49,426 nt of DNA. Origin: Gammaproteobacteria bacterium. GTDB lineage: Bacteria > Pseudomonadota > Gammaproteobacteria > Enterobacterales > Kangiellaceae. The position numbers and the translations under genes were made by a program. How positions within the stretch are numbered: the stretch's first letter is position 1; each line of letters starts with the position of its first letter. The stretch is taken from the NCBI GenBank assembly GCA_013373545.1, contig JABXHQ010000065.1:1-49426 (forward strand), in the 5' to 3' direction. The notes under the pieces are model-generated. The model was not told the origin of the DNA, did no database searches, and saw only the letters and a program-made list of their open reading frames with translations. Shown here piece after piece: positions 1-11,201 of the stretch.

Positions 1-732
1 CAAAAAACCGGTGATATCGTCATTCGGCCGGGTGATACATTATTAATGTTGGCCCGCCGCAGTTTTACTGAGCAACACCGGTTTTCTCGAGACTTTCTGT
101 TGGTCAATGGTCTTGAAGAGCTGAGTTTAGATAATAACCGTAAAGCCCCATGGTGCTGGCTGGCCATTGGTTCAATGGTCGTTTTAGCAAGCTTTAATGT
201 TTTACCCGTGGTTATCGCCGCGATGATTGCTGCTGCAATTGTTATTCTTAGTCGCTGCGTGACCTTCGAGCGCGCAAAACAAAGTCTTGATCTGCAAGTT
301 TTATTAACTATTGGGCTTGCCTTTGGGATCGGAGGGGCGCTCACCGATTCGGGAGCGGCAACTTTATTGGCGAATAGCGTATTGTCGATCTTTGGAGAGA
401 ATCCATTTGCATTGCTAGTGGCGGTTTATTTGATTACTTTATTACTCACCGAAATGGTCACTAATAACGCGGCCGCCGTTATTTCATTTTCGTTGGTCGC
501 CGGTATTGTTGATTCTTTGGGCTACAATTTAATTCCCTATGCAATCGTGATTATGGTTGCTGCCTCCGCTAGCTTTCTTTCGCCAATGGGGTATCAAACT
601 AACTTAATGGTGTACTCAGCTGGCGGCTATCGATTTGCTGACTACTTGAAGTTTGGATTTCCGCTTAGTGTAGTGGTGGCTGCGATAACACTCTCATTGG
701 TACCTGCTTTTTGGAGCTTAACTTTGCAGTAA
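1..732 (+). CDS. SLC13-family permease with TrkA-C domain, 3' part only
   Basis: The reading frame is open to the left edge, so the gene begins outside the window and about 243 C-terminal residues are seen. The first ~40 residues (GDIVIRPGDTLLML) look like the end of a TrkA-C/RCK-C regulatory domain. The rest is a membrane domain with about five to six hydrophobic segments and the stretch LLTEMVTNNAAAVISFS, typical of the second half of SLC13 (DASS) anion/sodium symporters; family members of this kind carry TrkA-C domains in the middle of the chain. The substrate (dicarboxylate, sulfate or another anion) cannot be told. An internal ATG at 46 is not the true start, because the TrkA-C-like sequence continues upstream of it. 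Confidence 0.85.
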   Translation, partial: QKTGDIVIRPGDTLLMLARRSFTEQHRFSRDFLLVNGLEELSLDNNRKAPWCWLAIGSMVVLASFNVLPVVIAAMIAAAIVILSRCVTFERAKQSLDLQVLLTIGLAFGIGGALTDSGAATLLANSVLSIFGENPFALLVAVYLITLLLTEMVTNNAAAVISFSLVAGIVDSLGYNLIPYAIVIMVAASASFLSPMGYQTNLMVYSAGGYRFADYLKFGFPLSVVVAAITLSLVPAFWSLTLQ

Positions 733-851
733 CAATGACGGTTGCGGTATTTTCCCCTCGATAGCGAGCTGATTGTCAGGCTCAAAGCGACTTTATTAAT
801 TACCAGATCTCATTTAAGATCAAGGACTTTACACCCAAAGGAAGTGATGTT

Positions 852-1745
852 TTGAAAAAAGTAACCAAAGCGGTAGTACCGGTAGCTGGGCTAGGAACGC
901 GAATGCTACCCGCCACCAAAGCGATCCCGAAAGAAATGCTGCCTATCGTCGACAAACCGCTAATTCAGTATATTGTGAATGAATGTGCGGCGGCTGGCAT
1001 TACCGAAATTGTTCTGGTCACCCATTCGTCCAAAAACGCGATCGAGAATCACTTTGATACTTCGTTTGAGTTAGAAACTACTTTAGAAAAGCGCGTAAAA
1101 CGTCAATTACTGGATGAAATTCAATCGATTTGCCCGAAAGATGTCACTATCATGCATGTTCGCCAAGGGGTTGCCAAAGGGTTGGGCCATGCTGTTTTAA
1201 CCGCAAAACCAGTGGTCGGTGAGAACCCGTTTGTGGTGGTGCTGCCGGATGTTATTATCGACCAGTACCAATCTGATTTGAGCCAAGAGAATTTGGCGGC
1301 AATGATAAATCGCTTTAATGAAACCGGCTACAATCAAATAATGGTAGAGCCGGTGCCGATGGAGAAAGTTGAGAAATACGGCGTTGTCGATTGTGCCGGC
1401 GCTGAGCTTGCGCCCGGTGAATGTGCCGATATTAAACAGATTGTTGAAAAGCCCAAACGTGAGCAAGCGCCTTCGAACATGGCCGTCGTAGGACGCTATG
1501 TATTTTCGGAAGCGATTTGGCAGCTATTGGCAACAACGCCGCCAGGAGCGGGTGATGAAATTCAGTTAACCGATGCCATTGCGGCACTATTAGACAAAGA
1601 AAAAGTAGAAGCTTTCTTGATGACCGGAAAGTCGCATGACTGTGGTTCGAAACTTGGTTATATGAAAGCCTTTGTTGAATATGGATTGCATCATGAAGAA
1701 GTGGGCGAACAGTTCGCTCAATTACTTAAAGGGTTAAAGTCTTAA
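852..1745 (+). CDS. galU: UTP-glucose-1-phosphate uridylyltransferase
   Basis: Makes UDP-glucose from UTP and glucose-1-phosphate in the cytoplasm, feeding envelope polysaccharides and the Ugd enzyme encoded next. The 297 residues match the usual GalU length. The N-terminal nucleotide-binding signature [19 protein letters not shown] and the sugar-binding EKP region ([12 protein letters not shown]) are present. The start is TTG with AAAGGAAG eight bases upstream; the ATG at 847 is closed after one codon by TGA, so TTG is the only sensible start. The ugd gene follows after 129 bases, so the pair likely serves UDP-glucuronate supply. Confidence 0.95.
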   Translation: MKKVTKAVVPVAGLGTRMLPATKAIPKEMLPIVDKPLIQYIVNECAAAGITEIVLVTHSSKNAIENHFDTSFELETTLEKRVKRQLLDEIQSICPKDVTIMHVRQGVAKGLGHAVLTAKPVVGENPFVVVLPDVIIDQYQSDLSQENLAAMINRFNETGYNQIMVEPVPMEKVEKYGVVDCAGAELAPGECADIKQIVEKPKREQAPSNMAVVGRYVFSEAIWQLLATTPPGAGDEIQLTDAIAALLDKEKVEAFLMTGKSHDCGSKLGYMKAFVEYGLHHEEVGEQFAQLLKGLKS

Positions 1746-1874
1746 TTCGGGCAACAGCCTAAGCAGAAAGTGCTAAACGGAGTTTAAGGTACTTTAAGAT
1801 AGTGGACGCTCGATGATTGACGTTAGTGCTGGATTTAGGCGCGTTAATCGAGCGCAAACATTTGAGAGCATTGC

Positions 1875-3221
1875 ATGAAAGTTACGGTATTTGGAATAGG
1901 TTATGTCGGGTTGGTGCAAGGCGCCGTGCTCGCTTCGGTTGGTCACGATGTTTTGTGTGTCGATGTTGACCAGCAGCGAGTTGATAACCTTAAGCAAGGC
2001 ATTATTCCGATTTATGAACCGGGGTTAACTCCTTTGGTTGAAGAGAATGTGGCCGCGGGTCGACTGGATTTTACCACTGATGCCAAAGCGGCAGTAAAGC
2101 ATGGTGAGTTTCAATTTATTGCCGTTGGCACACCGCCTGATGAAGACGGCTCCGCCGATCTAAAGTATGTGTTAACAGTTGCGGAAACCATCGCACAGCA
2201 TATGCAAGCGCCCAAAGTGGTGATCAACAAATCGACGGTCCCAGTCGGGACGGCGGATAAAGTCACCGCCAAAATTGAGGCGACATTACAACAGCAGGGT
2301 AAACAAGTCGACTTTTCGGTGGTTTCGAATCCGGAGTTCCTTAAAGAAGGTGCCGCAGTTAATGATTGTTTGCGACCCGATCGAATCATTATCGGAACTA
2401 CCAATGCGGCCGTTGAAGAGCGGATGCGCGAGTTATACGCACCCTTTAACCGCAATCATGACAAAATTATTGTTATGGATGTTCGTAGTGCGGAGTTAAC
2501 TAAGTACGCAGCCAACTGCATGCTAGCGACTAAAATATCGTTTATGAATGAAATGTCGAACTTAGCCGAAAAATTAGGTGCCGACATTGAAGCGGTACGG
2601 CATGGTATTGGCTCTGATCCACGCATTGGATATCAATTTATCTACCCAGGATGTGGCTATGGCGGCTCTTGTTTCCCTAAAGACGTGCAAGCGTTAATTC
2701 GAACGGCCAACAGCATTGGTCACAAGCCGGCGATATTAGAAGCGGTGGAAGCAACCAATTACGCGCAAAAAGATAAGTTGTTTGCTTATTTAAGTGACTT
2801 CTTTAACGGTGAGTTAGCGGGTAAAACCGTGGCGCTGTGGGGACTTAGTTTTAAACCGAATACGGATGATATGCGTGAAGCATCCAGTCGGCGCTTTATG
2901 GAAATGGCCTGGCAGGCGGGTGTTCGGGTGCAAGCCTTTGATCCGGAAGCCATGGAAGAAACTCAGCGTATTTATGGGCAGCGCGATGACCTTACCTTAA
3001 CCGGTACTAAAGAGGCGGCATTAAAAGGCGCGGATGCGTTGGTCATTTGCACCGAATGGAGCCAGTTCCGCGCGCCAGACTTTGAGCTGGTTAAGTCCAG
3101 TCTGAGCACGCCGTTAATCATTGACGGACGCAATATGTTTGAACCTGAGCGAATTGAAGCCAAGGGCATTGCCTACTATGCCATCGGTCGTGGGCGCTCG
3201 GTACAAATCGCGAAAGATTAA
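1875..3221 (+). CDS. ugd: UDP-glucose 6-dehydrogenase
   Basis: Oxidises UDP-glucose to UDP-glucuronate with two NAD+; cytoplasmic. The 448-residue chain begins with the Rossmann motif GIGYVG at residues 7-12. The catalytic loop [12 protein letters not shown] is intact, with the active-site Cys at about residue 266. The C-terminal UDP-binding domain contains the typical [14 protein letters not shown] stretch. The product would feed capsule, lipopolysaccharide or exopolysaccharide synthesis, but no such cluster is seen in the window, so the end product is open. It lies behind galU in the same direction. Confidence 0.95.
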   Translation: MKVTVFGIGYVGLVQGAVLASVGHDVLCVDVDQQRVDNLKQGIIPIYEPGLTPLVEENVAAGRLDFTTDAKAAVKHGEFQFIAVGTPPDEDGSADLKYVLTVAETIAQHMQAPKVVINKSTVPVGTADKVTAKIEATLQQQGKQVDFSVVSNPEFLKEGAAVNDCLRPDRIIIGTTNAAVEERMRELYAPFNRNHDKIIVMDVRSAELTKYAANCMLATKISFMNEMSNLAEKLGADIEAVRHGIGSDPRIGYQFIYPGCGYGGSCFPKDVQALIRTANSIGHKPAILEAVEATNYAQKDKLFAYLSDFFNGELAGKTVALWGLSFKPNTDDMREASSRRFMEMAWQAGVRVQAFDPEAMEETQRIYGQRDDLTLTGTKEAALKGADALVICTEWSQFRAPDFELVKSSLSTPLIIDGRNMFEPERIEAKGIAYYAIGRGRSVQIAKD

Positions 3222-3252
3222 AATTCACGCCCCATTATTCATAATAAATACA

Positions 3253-3273
3253 AGCCCTTGCTAGCCAAGGGCT
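3253..3273 (+). terminator. Hairpin after ugd, possible weak terminator
   Basis: AGCCCTTG at 3253-3260 pairs perfectly with CAAGGGCT at 3266-3273 around a 5-base loop. It lies 31 bases after the ugd stop. The following CCTTCCTTGAT has no U-run, so termination would be weak or Rho-assisted. Confidence 0.45.
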
Positions 3274-3340
3274 CCTTCCTTGATATAAAATCAGCGGCTT
3301 ATCCTTACTAACTGTAATGTTTGAACTATAAAGGTTGCTC

Positions 3341-5266
3341 ATGCCATTAATTACGCTCCCTGACGGTAGTCAGCGACAATTTGATAATCCGGTCACGGTT
3401 TTTGATGTGGCCCACGATATTGGTCCCGGTCTAGCGAAAGCCGCGCTGGCGGGTGTGGTTGATGGGAAAGAGGTTGATACCTCATTCACCATCAATAACG
3501 ATGCCCAATTAGCGATTATCACCGAGCGCGATGAAGCCGGGCTGGAAGTGCTGCGGCATTCCTGTGCGCATTTATTAGCACAAGCCGTTAAAGAACTCTT
3601 CCCGGAAGCGCAAGTTACCATTGGTCCAGTGATTGACAATGGTTTTTACTATGACTTCGCTTATGAGCGCCCGTTTACCCCTGAAGATTTAACCGCGATT
3701 GAAAAGAAAATGGCGGAGCTGTCTAAAGCTGATTTGACGGTTGAGCGCAGTGAAATGCCACGTGATGAGGCCGTAAAGTTTTTCCGTGATATGGGTGAAG
3801 AATATAAAGCTGAAATTATCGCCAGCATCCCGACTAACGAAGCTATTTCGTTATATCGCCAAGGTGATTTTATTGATTTGTGTCGCGGCCCGCATGTGCC
3901 CAGTACCGGAAAATTAAAAGCCTTTAAACTCATGCGCGTATCCGGTGCTTATTGGCGTGGCGACTCCAACAACGAGATGTTGCAGCGGATTTATGGTACT
4001 TGTTGGGCGAATAAGAAAGATCTCAAGCAATACATTCACCGCTTAGAAGAAGCGGAAAAGCGCGATCATCGTAAGCTCGGTAAGCAACAGCATCTATTCC
4101 ATTTTCAGGAAGAATCGCCGGGCATGGTGTTTTGGCATAATGATGGCTGGAGCATTTTCAAGACATTAGAAAGCTACATTCGCGATGTGCTGCGTAAGTT
4201 CGATTATCAAGAAGTCAAAGCACCGCAGGTGCTTGATCGAAGCCTGTGGGAAAAGTCTGGTCATTGGGAAAAGTTCAAAGACGATATGTTTACCACTGAA
4301 TCGGAAAACCGTACCTATGCGGTTAAACCGATGAATTGTCCTGGTCATATTCTTATTTATAATCAAGGGCTTAAGTCTTACCGAGACTTGCCTCTGCGGA
4401 TCGCTGAGTTTGGCTCTTGCCATCGCAACGAGCCTTCTGGCGCCTTGCATGGCTTGATGCGCGTGCGTGGATTTACGCAAGATGATGCCCATGTATTTTG
4501 CACCGAAGACCAAATTCAACAAGAGGTGATTACCCTGATCGACATGATTTATCAGGTGTATGCTGACTTTGGTTTTGAAAAAATTGAAATTAAACTCTCA
4601 ACGCGACCTGAAAAGCGCGTAGGAAGCGATGAAATCTGGGATAAAGCTGAGCAGGCTTTGGCTGCGGCTCTGCAATCGAAGAACATTGAATATGAGCTAC
4701 AACCCGGTGAAGGGGCCTTCTACGGACCGAAGATTGAGTTTTCATTACGCGATTGTTTGGATCGTGTGTGGCAGTGTGGAACGGTTCAGCTTGATTTCTC
4801 GATGCCCGGTCGGTTGGGTGCCGAATATGTCGCTGAAGATGGCGCCAAACAGACGCCAGTTATGATTCACCGGGCAATTTTGGGCTCGTTGGAACGCTTT
4901 ATCGGCATTTTGATTGAAGAATACGCAGGAAAATTTCCACCTTGGTTGGCGCCAACTCAAGCGGTGGTGATGAATATTACCGACAAACAAGGTGATTTTG
5001 CGCAAAAAGTAGCAAATTCTTTGAATAATAAGGGCTTTAGAGCCAAAGTAGACTTGAGAAACGAGAAGATCGGCTTTAAAATTCGCGAGCACACTTTAGC
5101 GCGTGTGCCATACCTTCTGGTGGTCGGTGATCGCGAGATGGAAGAAGAAAAGGTTGCGGTAAGAACTCGAAGTGGTCAAGATTTGGGTTCATTGTCGTTA
5201 GAAGCGTTCGAAAAGGTGCTCTCTGACGCAATTGCGCAACTCGGTAGAAACAATCTGGAGGAGTAG
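3341..5266 (+). CDS. thrS: Threonyl-tRNA synthetase
   Basis: Charges tRNA-Thr; cytoplasmic class II synthetase. The 641 residues compare with 642 in E. coli. Domains in order: TGS domain ([11 protein letters not shown], ~1-62), editing domain with the [11 protein letters not shown] metal/editing motif (~70-220), class II catalytic core with the PMNCPGH zinc motif and the [20 protein letters not shown] motif, and a C-terminal anticodon-binding domain. A TTG six bases upstream is in frame, but ATG at 3341 matches the family start and has AAAGG at the right distance. The infC gene begins three bases after its stop, as in E. coli. Confidence 0.97.
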   Translation: MPLITLPDGSQRQFDNPVTVFDVAHDIGPGLAKAALAGVVDGKEVDTSFTINNDAQLAIITERDEAGLEVLRHSCAHLLAQAVKELFPEAQVTIGPVIDNGFYYDFAYERPFTPEDLTAIEKKMAELSKADLTVERSEMPRDEAVKFFRDMGEEYKAEIIASIPTNEAISLYRQGDFIDLCRGPHVPSTGKLKAFKLMRVSGAYWRGDSNNEMLQRIYGTCWANKKDLKQYIHRLEEAEKRDHRKLGKQQHLFHFQEESPGMVFWHNDGWSIFKTLESYIRDVLRKFDYQEVKAPQVLDRSLWEKSGHWEKFKDDMFTTESENRTYAVKPMNCPGHILIYNQGLKSYRDLPLRIAEFGSCHRNEPSGALHGLMRVRGFTQDDAHVFCTEDQIQQEVITLIDMIYQVYADFGFEKIEIKLSTRPEKRVGSDEIWDKAEQALAAALQSKNIEYELQPGEGAFYGPKIEFSLRDCLDRVWQCGTVQLDFSMPGRLGAEYVAEDGAKQTPVMIHRAILGSLERFIGILIEEYAGKFPPWLAPTQAVVMNITDKQGDFAQKVANSLNNKGFRAKVDLRNEKIGFKIREHTLARVPYLLVVGDREMEEEKVAVRTRSGQDLGSLSLEAFEKVLSDAIAQLGRNNLEE

Positions 5267-5269
5267 ATT

Positions 5270-5818
5270 ATTAAAGGTCCAAGAGGCAAAGGCGGTCCTG
5301 AGAAACGGTCGCAACGAATGAATGACGAAATTACAGCGAAAGAAGTACGATTAATTGGAGCCGATGGCGAACAAGCCGGCGTCATGAGCAGTCGCGAAGC
5401 CTTGGCAATTGCTGAAGAGGCAGAGCTCGATCTCGTTGAAATTTCACCCGACGCGAATCCTCCAGTGTGTCGGATTATGGATTACGGTAAGTTTTTGTTC
5501 GAGAAGAAAAAAGCTGCCGCAGCTGCGAAGAAAAAGCAGGTGCAGGTCCAAATTAAAGAAATTAAGTTTCGCCCCGGTACCGATATCGGCGATTACAATG
5601 TAAAATTGCGCAACTTGATTAAGTTCTTGGAACATGGCGATAAAGCCAAGATCACGGTAAGATTCCGTGGTCGCGAAATGGCGCACAAAGAGCTCGGTAT
5701 TGAGTTATTGCAACGCGTCGAGAAAGATTTGGAAGAATACGGTGAGGTCGAGTCTCGGCCGACCATGATGGGACGGCAAATGACGATGGTGATTGCCCCC
5801 ACCAAAAAGAAGAAGTAA
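5270..5818 (+). CDS. infC: Translation initiation factor IF-3, AUU start
   Basis: Binds the 30S subunit, prevents subunit joining and checks start-codon fidelity. From ATG at 5318 the protein would lack the usual basic N-terminus. The frame is open upstream through AAA GGT CCA AGA GGC AAA to ATT codons at 5270 and 5267, behind the strong GGAGGAG at 5257-5263. E. coli infC also starts with AUU followed by Lys-Gly, and the rare codon is how IF-3 limits its own synthesis. ATT at 5270 has the better spacing and gives 182 residues (E. coli 180). Domain signs are [15 protein letters not shown] in the linker and the C-terminal domain ending [12 protein letters not shown]. Confidence 0.93.
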   Translation: MKGPRGKGGPEKRSQRMNDEITAKEVRLIGADGEQAGVMSSREALAIAEEAELDLVEISPDANPPVCRIMDYGKFLFEKKKAAAAAKKKQVQVQIKEIKFRPGTDIGDYNVKLRNLIKFLEHGDKAKITVRFRGREMAHKELGIELLQRVEKDLEEYGEVESRPTMMGRQMTMVIAPTKKKK

Positions 5819-5826
5819 CGAATTGC

Positions 5827-5922
5827 CACCAGCGGCGTTAAGCGGCTGGTGTTAATAATCATCTTCTGCGGTCTATTCGCAACCGACTTGAGATGAAACG
5901 GGGAGCAAAGCATGCTTTGCTC
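5827..5922 (+). promoter_or_regulatory. infC-rpmI leader with two hairpins, candidate L20 control region
   Basis: The 219-base gap between infC and rpmI holds a 7-bp hairpin (CACCAGC at 5827-5833 with GCTGGTG at 5845-5851). It also holds a perfect 20-base palindrome, GAGCAAAGCATGCTTTGCTC at 5903-5922, able to fold as an 8-bp stem with a CATG loop. In E. coli ribosomal protein L20 represses rpmI-rplT through structured RNA in this region. The assignment here rests on position and structure only. Confidence 0.4.
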
Positions 5923-6037
5923 AATTAATAACGCTGTTGTGCGCACTAGAACAGGCAATTTCGATTGTCGGCCTGCAGTAAATTGCAAACACGAATTATC
6001 GTGTTTTGTTAATGGTAACGAATGCGGAGTTATTACC

Positions 6038-6235
6038 ATGCCAAAGATCAAAACCGATCGCGGCGCAGCCAAGCGCTTTAAAAAAACCGGCAAAGGTGGC
6101 TACAAACATGGCCAATCTCACTTACGTCACATTCTGACTAAGAAGAGCTCTAAGCGTAAGCGTCAGCTTCGTCACTTGAAGATGATCGCGCCTGCTGATG
6201 TTGCTCAGCTTAACCGTCAGTTACCGTACTTATAA
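6038..6235 (+). CDS. rpmI: 50S ribosomal protein L35
   Basis: Small basic protein of the large ribosomal subunit. The ATG at 6038 gives the canonical [17 protein letters not shown] start and a 65-residue protein, the normal L35 length. A longer frame from 5912 would add 42 residues that resemble no L35 and cover the leader palindrome, so it is rejected. GGAG at 6025-6028 is a suitable ribosome binding site. It is co-transcribed with rplT, 15 bases downstream. Confidence 0.96.
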   Translation: MPKIKTDRGAAKRFKKTGKGGYKHGQSHLRHILTKKSSKRKRQLRHLKMIAPADVAQLNRQLPYL

Positions 6236-6250
6236 GTGGAGGGTTGAACC

Positions 6251-6610
6251 ATGCCAAGAGTAAAACGTGGTGTCACCGCACACAAACGTCACAAGAAAGT
6301 TTTAAAGTCAGCTAAAGGTTATTACGGTGCTCGTAGCCGCGTATTTCGCGTTGCTAAGCAGGCCGTAATCAAAGCTGGTCAATATGCTTACCGTGACCGT
6401 CGTCAGCGTAAGCGTCAATTCCGAGCTTTGTGGATTCAGCGTATTAACGCTGCTAGCCGCGAGTGTGGATTGTCGTACAGCAAATTCATCAATGGCTTGA
6501 AAAAAGCTTCTGTTGAAGTGGATCGTAAGATTCTGGCGGATATTGCGGTTTATGATAAAGCCGCTTTTGCAGCATTAGCTGAAAAAGCTAAAGCTGCCCT
6601 GTCTGCGTAA
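6251..6610 (+). CDS. rplT: 50S ribosomal protein L20
   Basis: Binds 23S rRNA early in 50S assembly and in many bacteria represses its own operon. It starts [16 protein letters not shown], as in the family, and is 119 residues long (E. coli 118). The N-terminal arm is very basic and the C-terminal globular part contains [29 protein letters not shown] good ribosome binding site (GTGGAGGG) precedes it. A strong terminator follows at 6646-6676. Confidence 0.97.
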   Translation: MPRVKRGVTAHKRHKKVLKSAKGYYGARSRVFRVAKQAVIKAGQYAYRDRRQRKRQFRALWIQRINAASRECGLSYSKFINGLKKASVEVDRKILADIAVYDKAAFAALAEKAKAALSA

Positions 6611-6645
6611 GCAAGACATCGTTCCAACGTTGGAATGCTTTACGA

Positions 6646-6676
6646 GGGGAAGGGTGTAAACTCCTTCCCCTTTTTT
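6646..6676 (+). terminator. Intrinsic terminator after rplT
   Basis: GGGGAAGG (6646-6653) and CCTTCCCC (6663-6670) form an 8-bp GC-rich stem with a 9-base loop, followed by six T. It ends the thrS-infC-rpmI-rplT unit. A separate 14-base palindrome TTCCAACGTTGGAA lies just upstream at 6622-6635. Confidence 0.9.
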
Positions 6677-6747
6677 ATTTCAAAGTTGCAAAAGAGTTAT
6701 TGGTACTGGCTAATAAATTTTGTTAAAACCTTGCCAGCAAAACATGC

Positions 6748-6812
6748 TGAGAATTATGCGCTTAAACAATGTGAATAGCGGTCCTAACGGTTATTTAAGC
6801 ACATAATTTTCA
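6748..6812 (+). promoter_or_regulatory. Long inverted repeat upstream of pheS
   Basis: AATTATGCGCTTAAA at 6752-6766 is mirrored by TTTAAGCACATAATT at 6794-6808, one mismatch in 15. Outer bases 6748-6751 and 6809-6812 extend the stem to about 19 bp with a 27-base loop. TTTT at 6807-6810 sits in the far arm rather than after it, so it is not a standard terminator. In enteric bacteria pheST is attenuated through the Phe-rich leader pheM; no Phe-rich leader peptide is visible here, so the role is open. Confidence 0.45.
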
Positions 6813-6836
6813 CCCATTTTGATTTTGATATTGTAG

Positions 6837-7862
<1,026 letters not shown>

Positions 7863-7940
7863 TTGCATGCAACGGTGTTTTAAGTTTAAACAAATTTTTG
7901 AGCAATAAGCTCGTGCGGTAACAGCAACGGATTTTAGAAT

Positions 7941-10319
7941 ATGAAAGTCAGTGAAAAGTGGTTAAGAGAGTGGGTTAACCCACAAGCATCCAGTGAAGAA
8001 TTAGCAGCACAACTTACAATGGCTGGCCTTGAAGTGGATGCCATTGAAGTGTTTGGCGATACCCTTGATGGCGTGTTAGTCGGCGAAATTAAAGCGGCTG
8101 AACAACATCCTGATGCTGATAAACTTCGCGTTTGCCAAGTGACGGTTGGCGGCGCTGAAGACTTGCAAATTATCTGCGGAGCACCAAACGCGCGCGTCGG
8201 AATTAAAGTTGCTGTGGCGACAATTGGGTCGGTTTTGCCTGGTGACTTTAAAATTAAAAAAGCCAAGCTGCGCGGCGTTGCGTCACATGGCATGTTGTGT
8301 TCCGAAAAAGAGCTTAACATTTCGGAAGAAAGCGATGGCATTATGGAGTTGCCGCAAGATGCTCCGATTGGTGAGTCGTTAGTGAAGTATTTGGATCTAA
8401 TTGATACCGTTATTGAAGTTGATTTAACGCCTAACCGTGGCGATTGTTTAGGGATGCGCGGCATTGCACGAGAAGTGGGTGTCAATCATCAAACTTCCGT
8501 TTCCGAAGTGGCGTGTCCAGCGGTGGCGCCCACCATTGATGACAAAGTAAGTATCGAGTTGGCAGCTCCCCAAGCGTGTCCGCGTTATGTCGGGCGCGTG
8601 ATCCGTAACATTAACCTTGATGCGCAAACACCCAGTTGGATGAAACAGCGTTTGGAGCGTGCCGGTGTGAGAGCGATTGAGCCATCGGTTGATATTACCA
8701 ATTATGTGTTATTAGAACTCGGTCACCCGATGCATGCATTCGATTTAGCTCAAATTGATGGTGGTATTGTGGTGCGTTACGCGAAAGCAGATGAAAAGCT
8801 AGTGTTACTCGACGGCAAAGAAGTCAGTTTGTCTGACGATACCTTGTTGATTGCCGACCATAGTAAGCCTCTTGCAATTGCGGGCGTGATGGGTGGCGAG
8901 CACTCAGGAATCAATGAGAATACTAAAGATGTATTACTCGAAGCCGCATTTTTTCAGCCGATTGCGCTGGCGGGTAAAGCGCGACAATATGGCTTACATA
9001 CTGATGCCTCGCATCGTTTTGAGCGTGGCGTTGATTATCAATTGCAGCTGGCTGCTATGGAACGTGCTACTCAGTTAATGCTGGATATATGCGGTGGTGA
9101 AGCTGGGCCGGTGATCGATCAACAAGCCGCTGAACATATGCCTACCAAGGCTCCGGTTGCGCTGCGTCGTAGCCGCATTGAGCGCTTGCTCGGTATTAAG
9201 CTGAGCGATCAGCAAGTTGAAGATATATTAACGCGCTTAGGAATGGAGCTTGCACCTAGTGATGATGGCTGGACCGTGACTATTCCTTCGTTTCGCTTCG
9301 ATATAACGATTGAAGAAGATCTGATTGAAGAGCTGGTGCGTATCTACGGCTACAACAATGTGCCATCGCGCAAACCACAGAACGATATGGTGATGGTGGC
9401 ACGACCCGAACGTCAAGTGCGTAAGTCAGCGCTGCGCAATTTACTAGTAGCGCGCGGTTATCAAGAAGCGATTACTTACAGTTTTGGTGAGCCGGAATTG
9501 ATGCAGAGCATTAATCCGCAGATTCCCTCGATTGCGTTACTGAATCCTATTTCATCTGAATTGTCGGTGATGCGCACGTCATTATGGCCGGCGTTAATCA
9601 AAGCCGCTGAGTACAATTTCAACCGCCAGCAGGATCGCGTGCGGATGTTTGAACTGGGATTACGCTTTGAAAACCATGATGATGGATTAAAACAAATCCC
9701 TACGATAGCTGGGGTTATTGGCGGAAATCTCCAGCCAGAGAGCTGGGAAGGCAAAAGTCGACCGGTTGATTTCTATGATTTGAAAGGTGACTTAGAATCA
9801 ATATTAAAATTAACTGTAAATTCAGGCAGTTATCTGTTTAAATTAGAGTCGCATCCAAGTTTGCATCCGGGACAGTCAGCGCGCATATATCGTGGTAATC
9901 AAGCGCTCGGTTGGATCGGTAAACTGCACCCAATGAAGAAAAAAGCATTGGGATTGGAGCAAGATTTGTTCCTATTTGAGTTGGACTTAGCGGCAATCAA
10001 TAAGAGAAAGTTGCCTAAATTCACCGAACTGTCCCGATATCCGTCGATTAGACGTGATCTTGCGCTAGTGGTGGATGAGGCCGTCGAAGTGGCGCAACTT
10101 ATTGATTTAATTAGACAAACGGCTGGAAATCTACTAAAACATATAAATATCTTCGATATCTATCGCGGTGATGGGGTCGAAACGGGTAGAAAAAGTGTTG
10201 CGCTGGCTATGATTTTACAGCATGCTACGCGAACGCTAAAGGATGCCGAAGTCACCGCTATTGTCGATAAGACCGTAAAACAGCTCGAAAGCCAACTTGG
10301 AGCGGTGTTACGAGACTAA
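7941..10319 (+). CDS. pheT: Phenylalanyl-tRNA synthetase beta subunit
   Basis: Partner of PheS that binds and edits tRNA-Phe. It has 792 residues (E. coli 795). Domains in order: N-terminal tRNA-binding (OB) domain at ~40-150 ([17 protein letters not shown]), the B3/4 editing domain with [10 protein letters not shown]-type sequence ([12 protein letters not shown]), B5 DNA-binding-like domain at ~400-475, the inactive synthetase core, and the C-terminal ferredoxin-like anticodon-binding domain ([18 protein letters not shown]). The gap to ihfA is only 17 bases, which suggests one transcript, as in E. coli. Confidence 0.97.
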   Translation: MKVSEKWLREWVNPQASSEELAAQLTMAGLEVDAIEVFGDTLDGVLVGEIKAAEQHPDADKLRVCQVTVGGAEDLQIICGAPNARVGIKVAVATIGSVLPGDFKIKKAKLRGVASHGMLCSEKELNISEESDGIMELPQDAPIGESLVKYLDLIDTVIEVDLTPNRGDCLGMRGIAREVGVNHQTSVSEVACPAVAPTIDDKVSIELAAPQACPRYVGRVIRNINLDAQTPSWMKQRLERAGVRAIEPSVDITNYVLLELGHPMHAFDLAQIDGGIVVRYAKADEKLVLLDGKEVSLSDDTLLIADHSKPLAIAGVMGGEHSGINENTKDVLLEAAFFQPIALAGKARQYGLHTDASHRFERGVDYQLQLAAMERATQLMLDICGGEAGPVIDQQAAEHMPTKAPVALRRSRIERLLGIKLSDQQVEDILTRLGMELAPSDDGWTVTIPSFRFDITIEEDLIEELVRIYGYNNVPSRKPQNDMVMVARPERQVRKSALRNLLVARGYQEAITYSFGEPELMQSINPQIPSIALLNPISSELSVMRTSLWPALIKAAEYNFNRQQDRVRMFELGLRFENHDDGLKQIPTIAGVIGGNLQPESWEGKSRPVDFYDLKGDLESILKLTVNSGSYLFKLESHPSLHPGQSARIYRGNQALGWIGKLHPMKKKALGLEQDLFLFELDLAAINKRKLPKFTELSRYPSIRRDLALVVDEAVEVAQLIDLIRQTAGNLLKHINIFDIYRGDGVETGRKSVALAMILQHATRTLKDAEVTAIVDKTVKQLESQLGAVLRD

Positions 10320-10336
10320 GCCTTGAGAGGTTGTTT

Positions 10337-10636
10337 ATGGCATTGACCAAAGCAGATATGGCGGAACGTTTGTTTGAGGAATTAGGCCTCAATAAGCGCG
10401 AAGCTAAAGAAATGGTTGAAACGTTTTTTGAAGAGGTGCGCAGCGCTTTGGAAAAGGGCGAGCAAGTGAAATTATCCGGTTTCGGAAATTTTGATTTGCG
10501 CGACAAAAATCAACGACCCGGTCGTAATCCAAAGACTGGTGAAGAGATCCCTATTTCCGCGCGGCGTGTAGTGACATTCCGTCCAGGACAAAAACTTAAG
10601 GCCCGGGTAGAGGCGTATGCTGGAAGCGAGCAATAA
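10337..10636 (+). CDS. ihfA: Integration host factor subunit alpha
   Basis: Nucleoid protein that bends DNA sharply as a heterodimer with IhfB. The ATG at 10337 gives the canonical [10 protein letters not shown] start and 99 residues, identical in length to E. coli; a TTG at 10331 is in frame but less likely. GAGAGG at 10325-10330 is the ribosome binding site. The DNA-intercalating arm [20 protein letters not shown], including the key Pro, is intact. The last 20 bases overlap the start of the next gene. Confidence 0.96.
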   Translation: MALTKADMAERLFEELGLNKREAKEMVETFFEEVRSALEKGEQVKLSGFGNFDLRDKNQRPGRNPKTGEEIPISARRVVTFRPGQKLKARVEAYAGSEQ

Positions 10637-10976
10637 CAACGAACTACAACCGATACCGGCGAAACGTTACTTCACTATTGGTGAAGTGAGCGATTTGTGC
10701 CAGGTTAAACCGCACGTTTTGCGTTATTGGGAACAAGAGTTTCCCCAATTACATCCAATTAAACGACGCGGTAATCGTCGGTACTATCAACGCGAAGATG
10801 TGATGGTTATCCGTCAAATTCGTGAACTCTTGTATGATAAGGGTTTTACGATTGGTGGTGCGCGTCAACAGCTGGAAACAAGCGAAGAAGAGACCTCTGA
10901 CAACAAGTTATCGAACGATATGGTGAAGTTGTTAATTAATGAGTTAGAAGACGTGGTGCGCATTTTACGTACTTAA
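10617..10976 (+). CDS. MerR-family transcriptional regulator downstream of ihfA
   Basis: A 119-residue DNA-binding protein with an N-terminal winged helix-turn-helix of the MerR type: [25 protein letters not shown], then [14 protein letters not shown] short C-terminal helix follows and there is no obvious ligand domain or metal Cys set. It overlaps ihfA by 20 bases and has AGAGG three bases before its ATG, so translation is probably coupled. This regulator behind ihfA is common in gammaproteobacteria; its targets cannot be read from the sequence. Confidence 0.9.
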   Translation: MLEASNNNELQPIPAKRYFTIGEVSDLCQVKPHVLRYWEQEFPQLHPIKRRGNRRYYQREDVMVIRQIRELLYDKGFTIGGARQQLETSEEETSDNKLSNDMVKLLINELEDVVRILRT

Positions 10977-11004
10977 ACACTGACTCGACAATTACCAAAT
11001 CGAT

Positions 11005-11037
11005 AAAAGCAATCTGGTAAAAAGGATTGCTTTTTTT
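11005..11037 (+). terminator. Intrinsic terminator after the ihfA-merR pair
   Basis: AAAAGCAATC (11005-11014) pairs with GATTGC plus following T residues (11025-11034). The 10-base loop is TGGTAAAAAG and the T-run covers 11031-11037. It ends the pheS-pheT-ihfA-merR transcript. Confidence 0.85.
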
Positions 11038-11090
11038 ATTCAAATCGTTATCATTGCCGGCTCGTCAAATGTCCGCGTGGCAATTGATTT

Positions 11091-11167
11091 CGGAGTGTGG
11101 CGCAGCCTGGTAGCGCACTTGCATGGGGTGCAAGGGGTCGTGGGTTCGAATCCCGCCACTCCGACCA
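11091..11167 (+). tRNA. tRNA-Pro (anticodon GGG), CCA encoded
   Basis: A 77-base cloverleaf. The acceptor stem CGGAGTG (11091-11097) pairs with CACTCCG (11157-11163). The D arm is GCGC/GCGC with AGCCTGGTA. The anticodon stem CTTGC/GCAAG encloses ATGGGGT, giving anticodon GGG. The T arm is GTGGG/CCCGC with TTCGAAT. The discriminator is A and the CCA end is encoded. An own terminator follows at once. Confidence 0.96.
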
Positions 11168-11172
11168 ATACG

Positions 11173-11201
11173 AAAAAGCCGACCTTTGGGTCGGCTTTTT
11201 T
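11173..11201 (+). terminator. Intrinsic terminator after tRNA-Pro
   Basis: GCCGACC (11178-11184) and GGTCGGC (11189-11195) form a 7-bp GC stem with a TTTG loop. The stem is flanked by A5 upstream and T6 downstream, which extend the pairing. Confidence 0.92.

Noticed and set aside
5912-6037. 42-residue N-terminal extension of L35
   Set aside because: The extension is unlike any L35 and covers the palindrome; ATG 6038 gives the canonical protein.
5593-6093. 166-residue minus-strand frame across infC and rpmI
   Set aside because: It lies antisense to two conserved genes and the leader; a shadow frame.
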